Assembly (NCBI GenBank): GCA_019649035.1
Contig: BMAT01006617.1
Location: 133,130-167,111, forward strand
DNA length: 33,982 bases
DNA from: Elysia marginata
Taxonomy: Eukaryota; Mollusca; Gastropoda; Plakobranchidae
Direction: 5' to 3'
The notes beneath the pieces are model-generated. The model ran no database searches and had not been told where the DNA came from. It saw nothing but the letters and a program-made list of their open reading frames with translations. This document shows positions 12,956-24,500 of this stretch, piece after piece (within the stretch, counting starts at the first letter, position 1; the number at the start of each line of letters is the position of its first letter). A program made the position numbers and the translations under genes.

Positions 12956-13264
12956 TCACTCCCCACCTTGGCACACAGCCATGGACGCATAGCGATTGCT
13001 TACGTACACAGTCTGCTGTGTAGACACACAAACACGCACACCTACACACCGCCCTGTCATAACCACACTTTGGAAGCTTTTGATACCTGTAGACGAACAC
13101 AAAACCGCACACATTCCAACCCTCGCCAGAGATTCGGCTGGCTCGATGACTGAGGCGAAAGCGAGGTTGCCACCAGACACTGACAGTTCACCAAGAGACA
13201 TCATAGACCCAGCCAGCCCAGGCTGCGCTAGTGCTGACTTACTTGACGAAACATTGTGAAGCAT
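12956..13264 (-). other. GC-richer open stretch on the - strand; unidentified, possibly an exon
   Basis: The - strand is open for 102 codons from an ATG at 13264 and begins MLHNVSSSKSALAQPGLAGS. Base composition is clearly richer in G+C than the flanks. The Ser/Ala/Gly-rich first 50 residues look more protein-like than the Cys/Val-rich remainder, so any real exon would end near 13110. The only donor-like site there, GAGG followed by GTTGGA, is weak. The opposite strand is also open for 75-87 codons, as expected for a GC-rich stretch. I recognise no family and give this low weight. Confidence 0.2.
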
Positions 13265-14889
13265 AGCCGTTATTGCAGCCCTGTCGCTGCCGCCCTCTGC
13301 TCTATTTTGTAAACATGTAGCCTAGTAGTTACACTTGTACTAGCCCTCCTCTCAGAGTCAGACTCAGAGAGTTCGATTGTAGGTTTTACATTGTGCAAGT
13401 AAATGCCTATTGAAATAACCTGACACTAAGACTTTCAGTTTGAGGAACAAAGACAGAGCTTCGCGCGGTTTTTTAACAAAACTGTACGCGTACAAACTAC
13501 AATGACGAACATGTAGTTTGTTTCTTTTTTCTATTGGCGGAAAGCCTAAAGATAAGACAGTGGTACGTGTAGCTCAGAACGCCCTACCAGCGATAGTAGC
13601 ATATTGTAACCGGTATACACTATTCACATACATGTACTTCACTACAGTATCAGTCACATTAGCATTGCCACTGAAGTGAAGTTACTTAGTATTGTTGTCT
13701 TTTAAAAATCTGGGTCAAATAGACACCTAAGGCCTAGACTACACCATTACTGTTTTACCGCGTGACAACAGTGTAGGAACGGTTCAACTTAAAATATAAG
13801 TTAGAGTTCACTACTTGGTCAAAATTGCCATAAGTGCACAGGTAGAGATATCTTTCCCACATGACTAGATTCTCGTAGTCGTAGCCTGGAAAGTGGAATG
13901 GTTGAAACAACACAGATCTAGAAAGTGTAAACTGTTGTTTTTTCCAAAAGAAGCAAATAGACGTGAATGTGAACACCGAGGACAAATCAATGGCGAATCA
14001 AAATACACAAAAAGTCATTGTTCAAAATCAAATAAGCCTACGTTGTGGTTGAAATCAAATGTAACGGTACGTTCCTAAAACATTAGTACTGGGTACATGC
14101 TCCCAAATTGTGCTTTCCTTCTTCCACCTGCCCATCCCTGTTAACGTTAGGTATATTTTATATCACTCGCCGAAATATATGCAGTTATTGATTTTAAATG
14201 TGTTCATATAAAAATAAGATTTAACGATTTAGAGTGCCGATATAAAGTACCCGGTACATGTATACTATAATAATGTAAAACTCCATTGTTTCAGTTGAGT
14301 ACTATTAATTTTGCAATTAAAAAAAAAATTATACTAGGACATACTGTAGAGTGTAGTTTATATATATTCCTTTGCGTCAAAGTTTTATTTACCAGTGTTT
14401 TAGTTTGCTAAAAATTTAACTATCTATCGATCACTTGACCTAATATAAATTTTTTAGGTTCGTGTCCTTCTGAACCGTGCTGTCGTTAAAACTGAAGTGC
14501 AAACTGCCATGTATGTGATCACGAACGAAGCCCGTGCAGCACACCATGCCCAAAGTATCCCGAACCCCAGGCCTGCAGCAGTTGGCGTGAACGTAGTGTA
14601 CTGCAAGCCAATGAAGCCATGCCTACTCGTTTATCTGAGGGCGGTGGCGGTGCACATAAGAGAAGAGGCTTTGTCATAAAGTGTTTCTGGTCTATTTATA
14701 TTAATTATTATTAGATCTCTGATATTTTAACAACTTAGGAGACGTTAAATTGATCCAACGCCTTGCCCTTTCGATTCCTTCAGCAGCAAAGGCAATAATG
14801 TGACGTAAGGTTGGGCTAAAAATGGCCTAGTTCTGCAGCCGTTGTGATGACCTCGATGTGGACTAGCCTAGTCCTTACTAGCGTTACAC
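13265..14889. other. Spacer with a few short open stretches
   Basis: No identified gene. An acceptor-like TTTTTTAG at about 14450-14457 precedes a stretch open to 14679 on the + strand. Its predicted protein matches nothing I know, and it is also partly open on the - strand. Confidence 0.4.
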
Positions 14890-15072
14890 CTCAATACCTC
14901 GGGCCACTTTAGGCCCAAGACTAGTAGTTTGGGCAAGGCCTTCATGAGCATTGAGCAGGCTTCTTGTCAGTTCACAATCGGTGGGCGTTTCCCCACCAGG
15001 CTGTTCAGATGAACATATAGTGAGACCAGTTGGTTCGAACTTTGGCGGACAATGTGCCGATACATCATATTG
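14890..15072 (-). other. Possible internal coding exon on the - strand, unidentified
   Basis: On the - strand a good 3' splice site (CCTTGCAG, 15080-15073) is followed by 61 open codons, starting QYDVSAHCPPKFEPTGLTIC. It ends at GAG followed by GTGTAA (14889-14884), a plausible donor. The length is an exact multiple of three (183 bases, phase 0-0), the composition is GC-richer than the surroundings, and the residue usage is protein-like. I recognise no domain, and no partner exons could be linked to it. Confidence 0.25.
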
Positions 15073-16250
15073 CTGCAAGGATTATGTCGTTAGAAGGCCT
15101 ACTAAGTTCATTAACATGTAAATTGCTATTGCTATTGATCGGCTGAAACAGTTTGAGATGTCACCAACTGAAAGTAAACTGATCATTTGATCATTCAATG
15201 TTCGTCCGTTTGTGTGGCAAAGTAAGAATTAATAACAGAGGGTGAGGCCAGTCAAGATTTTATTTCTAAAATAACATATTGGACAGTGGAACAATACACT
15301 CATGTGAGGGTTTTGTAAAACTGATCTCTCTAGAAGTAAAAGTAAAACAAAACAATTCAATCTACTGTAATGTGCTCTTTTGGGTTCCCTGTAGTGGACA
15401 GCCAGTAGCCTGCAATTTACGATTATGGATTTTTTTTCCTTTACACTCTCAGTACCCTAGTATACTAGTAGTACATGTAGTATGGAACATACAAATGTAG
15501 GCCTACTATTGTTCCTACTCTTTTTGAAAAAAAAATGAAATGAAATACTGACACACACACAAAAAAGAGTAGGTACTGCACAGCACACCCTTGTTATAGG
15601 AACATTACACTAATAAGGTTTCATTATCACACATTTAGCTCTTGTTTGTTGGTTTGAAAGCTTCCTTAGTCATGGAAATCCGTGCTAAAGAAATCTATTT
15701 AAATATAGGCTAAACGTATACTGGTTACGTTTTTTAACTTGGATAAACCAAAGGTTAATATAAGTTACAATTACATGCAGATTTTTTTGGTCTTTTTTCT
15801 CTGCATATTCTTACTTCTTATTAAAAAAATGTGGATAAGAATAAGATGAACTTATTAGTCTGGCCCAGAGGGATTGTTTTAACAGGACTCCACTGTACAT
15901 CAGTTTTTAGAAGAGATTTAGTTTTTCTTCTCTCACACAATCAACTATAATTTATGTCCGGTGTCACTTTATCAGTGTGTGATTGATGATTGTGCTGGGA
16001 GCTACAGTCATCTCATACTTTAGCCTGCGAATGCGAGAGGACCAGTTGAGTCCATTGGCGGTGAATAGACCACCAACGCACCAACAGACGAGTCCCTTCC
16101 ATATAATCCGAACCTGGATAATTCGAATATTCGGATATTCCGAAATACATTTAGATTACCGATTCTATCCTTTTACAAATCGGTTACTGATATTCAGTGT
16201 TTGGATACATAATTTGAAATTGCATTTTGTCCCCTTACAGTTGGAAATGT
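15073..16250. other. AT-rich spacer, nothing firm
   Basis: Contains TACATGTA (15472) and TAGGCCTA (15498). Near 16095-16145 a stretch rich in ATAATCCGAA, ATAATTCGAA and TTCGGATATTCCG resembles the ends of pogo/Tigger-like or hAT-like elements. I could not find a matching opposite end. Confidence 0.4.
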
Positions 16251-16254
16251 AGCA

Positions 16255-16704
16255 GTGACAAAAGGTCGTTTTGCATTAAAGACAACTTTTGGTGCAGAGT
16301 TATTTTACTTAGTGAACATTTTATATTAGTTTTGAAAAGGTCCCATATAATTCTAATAGTTCTAACAGAAAGCAGTGGATTTATTGATGTTAAAACTAAA
16401 GTATCGTAGATACTCAAGACTTGCAACATCAGTACTAAGTTCCAACTTTTTGAAATTCATATGTCAGAATCACCTGTGACTCAAAAAGTGTGACCTTTTT
16501 CATGTCAGAATCACTCGCAACATAATGGGTTCTGTGCTTTCAATATTGTGTCCTGTAAAAATTATTTGTGTCCAAAATGTTGCTTTCAGCCCATTGCATA
16601 TTTCAAGCAAGATTATTTAACACAGTTTTAGTTCTGAAACATTTTATTTAACCTCAAAGCCTGAAATGACATCACTCGCGACACGTCACACGACCTTTTG
16701 TCAC
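16255..16704. mobile_element. Possible MITE-like element bounded by 15-bp inverted repeats
   Basis: GTGACAAAAGGTCGT at 16255-16269 is the exact reverse complement of ACGACCTTTTGTCAC at 16690-16704, 450 bases apart. The right arm with a few extra bases also occurs at 9388-9405, so it is dispersed. Inside, related motifs recur: CATGTCAGAATCAC twice (about 16460 and 16501), and TCACTCGCRACA near 16513 and 16672. I found no clear target-site duplication, so the true ends and the superfamily are undetermined. Confidence 0.4.
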
Positions 16705-17081
16705 AGACACAAATACATGTATGCGAATCTTAACTTCAGTCTATTTAATTTTTACAATTACTAGCGGTGACATCTAATTTACATATATATATATCAGTTC
16801 ATTTAATTTTGAATATCAGGCATATGCTTTCTTTTAGTTGAGTGAAATTAAATGGGGCGGCGCACCGCATTGTTTTAACGCACTATTCAAATGGGGAGAT
16901 GTAGGCCTACTTTGCCTTTATTCATATTAGACTTACACAGAGCCTTTCCCAAAAGTGCAATATTGGCATCCAAGCCGGTACCCTGAAATTGTACACAGGC
17001 CTTACAATGTCGGACTCTAGTATCTGTTAGCATGGCTAGAGCAGGTCGACTTTACCTTCAGTTTTCTCGTAGCATCCCATC

Positions 17082-17105
17082 CTCGGATTCGAACCCTGTG
17101 GCTGT
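17082..17105 (-). other. tRNA-type box B on the - strand (possible SINE remnant)
   Basis: The - strand reads CACAGGGTTCGAATCCGAGG, which contains an exact box B consensus (GGTTCGAATCC) with short pairing arms as in a tRNA T-arm. No convincing box A or acceptor stem is found at the right distance, so a full tRNA gene is not supported. A decayed tRNA-derived SINE or chance are the alternatives. Confidence 0.3.
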
Positions 17106-17227
17106 CGTGCTATATTGCTACACGAATTATATTTTGCCATTATTTTAATACTGCCGCTCCTAAAAAGATGGACCCTTCTATTGGCTGCCTGTTTCTAATG
17201 GAAAGAAGAGCACACCGTTAAAAATAG

Positions 17228-17235
17228 TATATAAA
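17228..17235 (+). promoter_or_regulatory. TATA-like element upstream of the zinc-finger gene
   Basis: TATATAAA lies about 440 bases before the first coding ATG. If used, it would place the transcription start near 17260. A polypyrimidine tract ending TTTTTCCGCAG at 17506 could instead be the acceptor of a 5'-UTR intron, with the promoter further upstream. Neither is proven. Confidence 0.2.
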
Positions 17236-17546
17236 CTATTAAACTTAAAGTGCATGTCACGTCAATGCAAAGTTAAGGCGTATCTACCGTGCGTAGCGTA
17301 GGCTTACCAAAATAAAGCAAGCTTTAAAGCGGTAGAACTAAATAGGATAGTTTCTTTTTAATTTAAGACCATAGGCCCATTATACTAGATATGTGCTGAA
17401 AGCTGTTTTCTTTTAGATTTTGTGTAATCAGTATGGCTTTAAGTTTAAGAAAGAGAGTTGGCGGCAAAAGCTAATGTAGGTTTCGTTTGTGATGATTTTT
17501 CCGCAGGTCTTTCTTATCAGGAGCTCATTCACACTGTGCCAAGTTC

Positions 17547-17603
17547 ATGAAGCGGAGACACCCCGAAGTCAGCAAAACTTGGCAGTTTTATGCCAAGTGT
17601 TAA
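17547..17603 (+). other. Upstream ORF (18 codons) in the presumed 5' UTR
   Basis: An ATG at 17547 opens MKRRHPEVSKTWQFYAKC and stops at 17601-17603, 63 bases before the first main ATG. If this sequence is in the mature 5' UTR, the uORF could reduce initiation on the main frame. The transcript boundary is inferred, not seen. Confidence 0.3.
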
Positions 17604-17666
17604 GTTCATAACGTTGCCTTACATACTGTACACAATAGACTAGTCCAATCTTCTTCCAAACTCTTG

Positions 17667-18534
17667 ATGACTGTAGTAGTAATGGCTGCTGAATTAAGCG
17701 TAGAGACTGCCGGTACGAAAGAAGGAATGACCGGTGCCAATTTGGATGAGGAGGGGGAATGGGGGGAGGAGGATGAAGGATTTCCTCTAGGTTCAGAAAA
17801 CAATGATGTCGACGAAGACGAGGCCGATGGGGAAGCCGTGAAAAACACCAAAAGCAGCAGTAGCCGCTCTGGGACTAGCAGTTCCAGCAAATCGCATCAC
17901 AAATCCGGCTCAGAAAGGCGCCGAAAGCACCACCACCGCCACCACCACGGCAGTAGCAGTGGTGGCAGTAGCAGTCGCAGTGAGAGGCGCAGGAGAAAAT
18001 CAGCTGCTGCTTCGTCGTTGTCACTTGGTGACCCCCGTGAAGAGTCGGACAATAGAGATAGAGACTTTGATGGGCGGGACGCTCTAAATACAAGCGCGAG
18101 GCTTGGTCAGCAACAGGATGAAGATGGGGCAGACCCTGCCCGGCGAGGATCCTCTTCCTCCAGAAGGCGCTCTGATAGCTTCGGTGACAAAGTCGTATAC
18201 CATCATGACAACCAACAGGCAATGTCTCCGAATAAGATAACCAACAGTCATGAACATCATAGCAGCGGCCGCAGGCGGAGAGACTCCTCCGAGTATGGCG
18301 AAGGAGGAGGGGGTGATGCCAGGCCGAATAGAAGGAAAGACGCCCGTGAGCATCATGGCAGGAGAAGGGGTGAGAGGTCTGCTGGTGGTGGAGATGGAGC
18401 AGCTGCCGCCGATCACGACGATGAGGCTGAAGATGGGGAGATATTGGAGGATGGAGAGTTAGACGATGATGACGACGCTGGCAACGATGAAAGACCAGGC
18501 GACAATGAACGAAATGAAAGAAGTGAAAGTGAAG
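17667..18534 (+). CDS. ZC3H4: Exon 1: acidic/basic low-complexity N-terminus with [11 protein letters not shown] motif
   Basis: Encodes residues 1-289. The first 60 residues are acidic. Then follow Ser/His/Arg-rich tracts ([18 protein letters not shown]) and further Arg/Ser/Gly-rich sequence. Residues 255-265 read [11 protein letters not shown], followed by five Asp, matching the EDGELEEGEL-type motif near the N-terminus of ZC3H4. Most of the exon is predicted to be disordered. The chosen donor is GAAG followed by GTACGG (18535). An alternative 5 bases upstream does not keep the frame. An in-phase one 6 bases upstream (GAAA followed by GTGAAG) would drop two residues. The frame stays open past the donor to 18674, but that extension is repeat-derived. 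Confidence 0.88.
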
Positions 18535-21500
18535 GTACGGAAATGCTCTCCAAATTAATGCCCCTTGGTCCCTACACCAATAACAAGTTTTCCTTGGTTA
18601 TTAGTATATTACCTAGTAATCAATATCCCTTGGTCCCTACATCAATGACCTATGTCCCTTTGTCCCCTACATAAATAACCAATGTCCCTTGGACCCTGCA
18701 TGAATAACCAATGTCCCTTTGTCCCTACATAAATAAACAATGCCTCTTTGTCCCTACGTAAAATAACAAAATTAATGCCCCTTGGACCCTACATAAAATA
18801 ACCAATGTCCCTTGGACCATACATCAATATTCAACGAGTTTTGGACCATGACCAATTTGGTTTGGTCCCTACATCAACAATCAACGACCCGTGGCCTCTG
18901 AATCACCAATTAACAATGTACTTTGGTGATGGTGCCCTGTCACTCGCTCACTGTCAGTGTCACAATCACATAGTGCAGACATGCGACGCTAATCATCAAT
19001 GGCCCTTGCTCTCTGTATCACTAAAGAATGTCCCACAGTCGTTAGTAGTAGTACTACAAGACAGTACATACATACATGTACAATAGTACATCAATATCCA
19101 ATCATTGTTCGATGTCCCTTTGTTCCTGTGTCAGTAATAACTAACCCATTTCCCTCATTACGTCACTCGTTGAAATCAGTGTCCTGTGGTTGGTCCTCTT
19201 AGTTTTATCACAAATGTTCCTTAGTCCTCTTAATCTTATAAAATCTCAAATGACTATTGGTCCTTGTATCACCAATGACAGGTGGTCCTCGTATGACAAA
19301 TGTCCCTTGTTCTTCGTATCAAAAAATGACTATTGGTCCTCGCATCACTATCGGCTATTGGTCCTTGTATCACCAATGACTGGTGGTCCTCGTATGTCAA
19401 ATGTCCCTTGGTCCTCGTATGACAAATGTTCCTTGTTCTCCATATCACAAATGACTCTTGTCTCGTATCACAAACGCCCCTTGATCCTCGGTTCACAAAT
19501 GACTGTTAGTTCTCTTTATCACAAATGACTATTTGTCCTCGCCATCACAAACGTCCCTTGGTCCTCGTTATCACTCAGTCACAAATGTCCCCTGGTCCTC
19601 ATACAAATAATGCTCCTTGGTCCCTAGCATCACAACTTTTAATGTCCTTTGGTCCCTCCATCATTGAAGATAAGTGTATGCATGGCAACGTTACCAACCT
19701 CATTTTGACGTACGTAGCCCATTGTCCCTGCATTTCATCAAGAATTTTATCATTTAATTCATCAATCCCATGGGTCCCCACGCCACCAATCACCAATGTT
19801 CTCGTCGGGGCACTGTTTACGTTTAATCATCAATCAATTCAATGTACTTTGGTCACGTCCTTATAATAATTCAATGTACTCCTTGGTCGCTAAACGCAAA
19901 GAATGGAAATTAATTGTGACTGTAAATAAGTAAAGTGTGGCACGATCTAGCGCTCCTGCCTCCCAACCTCCCCCCCCCCCCTTGCCAACTGTGTTGTAAA
20001 TTGTGTATCTACCTGTATGACTTCTGTATTTTCAAACATTTTACAGTGGCTGAATCTATGGAGGGGAAGGGAGTATACCACCACCTAAATCATGTTATGT
20101 ACACTTACGTTACATTTTTACAACAGTAATTTTGGACAATGGGTAGAGTTTGTAGATTACCAGGGAATAGGAGTGTGTCGTAGAAACGAGTTGCATAAAA
20201 ATTAAAATAATATTTCGTTAAAAGTGGGCCTTTCTCCCGAATGTGTCCGTTGTCCGATAGAATTTACAGACTAGGCTTTAAAACATGTGGTTGAAATCAT
20301 ACTAAGGGCGGTAGATCTTTAGAGGGGAAGTGTGTATTACTATTAGGCTAAGCTTTTACCTTAAGACATCACCAGACAACGGGAGAACCATTGTCTAGAC
20401 TCTACTTGTAATGTAACACCCTTCGCAGAAAAATTGTGTACGCGTGTGTGTGTGTGTGTGTGGGGGGGGTAGGAAGGTGGGGGTCTCTCTTTTTATAGAC
20501 AGACGTGTATAAAATACCTATAAATAAAATAAAATAAAATAAAATGAAAGAAGCAAAAGAAATACGGAAAAGAAAACGAAAATCGGATGGGTTGTATACA
20601 TGTAAGATCCTGTTAATCATGCAATTTTTTACGGGAGAATCGTTGGAGAAGTGGGAGGAAAAGTATCAATTTAAGACAGCAGTTGTCAATATTGATGAGA
20701 TTTGATTCGTTGTCGTTACTGGAGGATCGAGATCGGGAAGGGGGGTAGGGGGGGGAGTACGGCAATGGATTAAAATTGAGTCAAGACCGTTCGCTTCCTA
20801 AGTCAACCGGAAATAGGAATACGAGTATAAAATTGTGATTGAAGTCGGGCCCATCACCGTAATGGGGAAATAGAAGAGAGAAATTAGCATCAGTTTATTG
20901 TAAAGATCCTTCACGCCTAAGAGGACAGAAAGTGGCAATGTATATTATACAGATGTATAAAAAAATCCAAAATAGAGGAAGCATGGCCGAGGGTGGATAT
21001 GCTATAAAGTTAATAATAGGGATTAGGAGTACATGTATTATTGAGACTGAAGTCCGTTCATCGTGGCCACGAAATGATTATGATTGGAGTAGGGTATCGT
21101 TTCAAAAACAATGTACATGTAATTGATGCAGCCCATTTGTTCAGCCATTGCCACAGTGAGATCAGAAAGGAAGCAGTATTTTAAGATGCCCGTTACTCAT
21201 GCCCAAAGAATCCGAACAGAATTATTTACATAGGAAATGGCGTTAATTGGGATGTCCACAAAATTGTATTATACAGTAGATCATGTCTTTGGAAAGGAAG
21301 TTAGAGCTGACACTTACTTACTACTTACTACTAGATTAAGACTTTAAAAAATACTTGAGCTTCTCTTCTCCAACAATCAAACCAAACATTTAAAATTTAA
21401 AAGACAAATGTAATTTAGGGCCTAGGAGTTTATGAATGAAGGCTATATTGAGTTTGTGACTGTGATGAGGCATGTGGGGTGGTGATGAAAAANNNNNNNN

Positions 21501-24500
21501 NNNNNNNNNNNNNNNNNNNNNNNNNNNNNNNNNNNNNNNNNNNNNNNNNNNNNNNNNNNNNNNNNNNNNNNNCCTGTGTAAGTTGTCTCAATACCTTTGA
21601 CCAATGAAAGAAAAAAAACTGGTGACTTTGTTTACTACACCTGTGCTGTTTTCTCTAGGACCCGTATTAAAATCTTCCCGCGGTCTCAACGACAAGCACA
21701 GCAAATACAGCCCTGCAGACAGAAAACGTAGCTCGGCTGACTACAGAGACAGATGGAACCGAGACACAGAAGACAAGGTGAGTATTGCTTTATAATAGGA
21801 CTTTTAATGAATGAAACTTCTTACAATCCATAGCGTTACTGTCACTCTTGTTGCCTTGTATAAGGAGCTTTATGGGTAAAGGCACTTGAGCTAACTTTAT
21901 TTTTGGAAAGTGCGATATAAATCATGTACGTTATTTTTGGTGTAATAATTATTATTGTTATAATTATATTATATAATGCTTGTAAAAGCATGTATGTTAA
22001 TGGTGCAGCAGCAATATGTAAGATAGTCCTGCCATTGTGATGTAATTAAAATACCTAAACATACCTACATGTAGACGAATTTTCACTCTTGTGAGGAACA
22101 TTACAACTTCAACACAAGATACTGGGTTTGCATAGATTTAATTAACATTTAATCAAATAGGTTTTAACACATTATTACGCTTACGATCTACAGAAAAGAA
22201 GTAAGAAGCTATACAGCAACCCTAGCGACGAGGATGAGGGTGATAGTGAGGAACGTGCCAGATTAAGCAAGTCACCTTCCACTGGCCCAGTTGCCGCGCC
22301 AGCTTGGGGGTCTGGAGTGTCGCAGGCTGCAGCAACGAAAGCATCCCCAAGCAGTGGCACTACTGGACCGGGAGCCGGGGCAGGTGGCTACAGGAACAAA
22401 CCAGGTGGTCAGCAGGGAGGACGCTACAGCAGCAAGAGCGCCGGTCATGGAGGGCAAAGTCCACCAGGCCTTTATGATAGCCCTTCCTACTCAGAAGATT
22501 CTGAGGATGGGTGAGTGCATTAGAACAAAAATCTGTTGCCAAGATTGATATATATATATAGGCCTGCATCCATTTAATTCGAATCTTGATATATTTAGAA
22601 TATTTGCTTAGCTCAACTGTATTCAGATCACCAATTTTATTGAACTCTTTTGTTATGTTTACTGATACATTGGTTTTTTGATAATTCAGAAATTAACTTT
22701 GATCCCACTGGGTTCAAAATATCTTCATTGCATTGCACTGTCCAATGAATGTCATTTGTATTGTTTGTCAGCTATAGTTTGGTTCCTTAGGTTTTTTTGT
22801 TCTAGTGAAGATATTGGATAGTCCTTTTACATAGAGTTATGTGAGTTTTCCTCTGTTTTGAACTGATCCTATCTGTAAGAATTCATCTAGGAATGTTGAA
22901 AATCTATGAGATAGGACAACTGCTGGGGTTATAGAAAATGCTCGATTAAATTTATGTTATAAAGCTCCGTATCTCTAAATTAAAACAATTTGAAAGTAGA
23001 ATTTTTTGCTTAAAGACCAGAAATAAAAATAAAAAGTACATCATGAGCATGTTATGGTATAGGAAATTCGGAGATAATTTTTACTATTAAGCAAAAGAAA
23101 CTGCACTTTTAAAGTGCAGTAGAGAACTAGCAAGTTTTAACTTTGAATAGAGGCAGTATATTTTAAGATGCAGCCATCTTCTATGTCTTGTGCTCTATTT
23201 CACTGTTAATATATATTTTTTTTGTTTCAGGATGGGACCTGATGGTTACATGGATGCTGATGACAAAGATGTAAGGATGATAACTTATAACTTTACTCCC
23301 GTGTGCGCAATATCAATCACATCAATCAAGTTTGAAACAAAATCTACAGTTATTTCTCATGTAAAGAATAATTTTTAAAGAAACAGTTATGCCATAAACA
23401 GCAATAACAACAACAATAATCTCTGTGTTAAACAGAGTCTCCTTTTCAAGGAATACACCAAACAAACAAAAAATGAAAACTTAAACAACTGACAACCACT
23501 TTGTGTTTCGGTGTTTGCGTTTTTTCAAAGATAACAAACTAATAAACTCCCTCATTAGTTTTTTCAAAAGTATTTTTTTTCCTTACGTTAACTATTATAT
23601 TACATAATGTCTGTTATGTTATCATGTATTACATGCATTGCTCAATTTCAATTGCGTTAGATATGTATTACATATATTATGTAATTTCCATTAAGTTACA
23701 TTATATAAATTGCACACTCCGTCATTAACCCCACTTTAAATATCTTCCAGTATGACAATATGCGCATGAGGCGTGCCAAGAAGCGTGGGCGAGATCTCCT
23801 TGGAGACGGAAGGAAACGCGGAGGCCCGCCCCGTAAGAAAACCTTGATGGAAATGGCCATGTCTGAGCGGCCTGTGTGTAAATTCTACATGGATGGAAAG
23901 TGTGCCAAGGTAAGTATTGGAGTTTACAGGGAATGATAACTGCAGTTACGATAATTCAAACCAAAGTCAGATTACCTATTTTTCCTTCTCATTTGATGTG
24001 TACTGTTGAGATAAATTTGGGCTAATTTTAAGTTAAATTTTATTCCAGTGAGGTTTGAAGTATTTGAATTGGACTGTACATGCGAGAGTTTGATGAGTAA
24101 TATGGCTCAACAGTGTAAAAAAAAAATAGAATTTGAAAAAGCACCTGTTTAAAGTGAAGCTTTTTTTGTTCTTCTTACAATGCTACATCAACAAATAGTC
24201 AGAGATCTCTTAAATGTTTTAGTGCGAACTTTTCAAAATTTACTGTTCTTCAACACTATTTAATCCCCTAAAGCTTGGAAAAAAGAGGAATAAGATAAAA
24301 TTGATGCTGTGTTATGCGTTATAAAAGATATTTTAAAACATTGCTACAATGAAAATCCCACCCATTTTTGTCCTCTGTAAAAGTTAATGTGCCATGCAAT
24401 CAGTAAACTCAGTATGAATATTAATTATTCTTGATAACGCTTAAGTATCAATAGAGCTTGCCCTTTTTAAATGCATTAAATTACATGTTGGTTATCATCT

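Noticed and set aside
14497-14679. 60-codon + strand open frame after an acceptor-like TTTTTTAG, and a mitochondrial-presequence-like short frame on the - strand here
   Set aside because: Both strands are open, there is no recognised family, and no convincing donor completes an exon.
16090-16150. ATAATCCGAACC...ATAATTCGAA stretch resembling a pogo/Tigger terminal repeat
   Set aside because: No opposite terminus or TA target duplication could be paired with it; the candidate right end near 15890 does not match.
18535-18674. Continuation of the exon 1 frame past the donor to a stop at 18674
   Set aside because: The extension is made of minisatellite units, while splicing at 18534 to 21659 restores a family-consistent frame.
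18805-19866. Several 60-113-codon open frames on both strands in intron 1
   Set aside because: They consist entirely of the degenerate minisatellite and have no independent coding signal.
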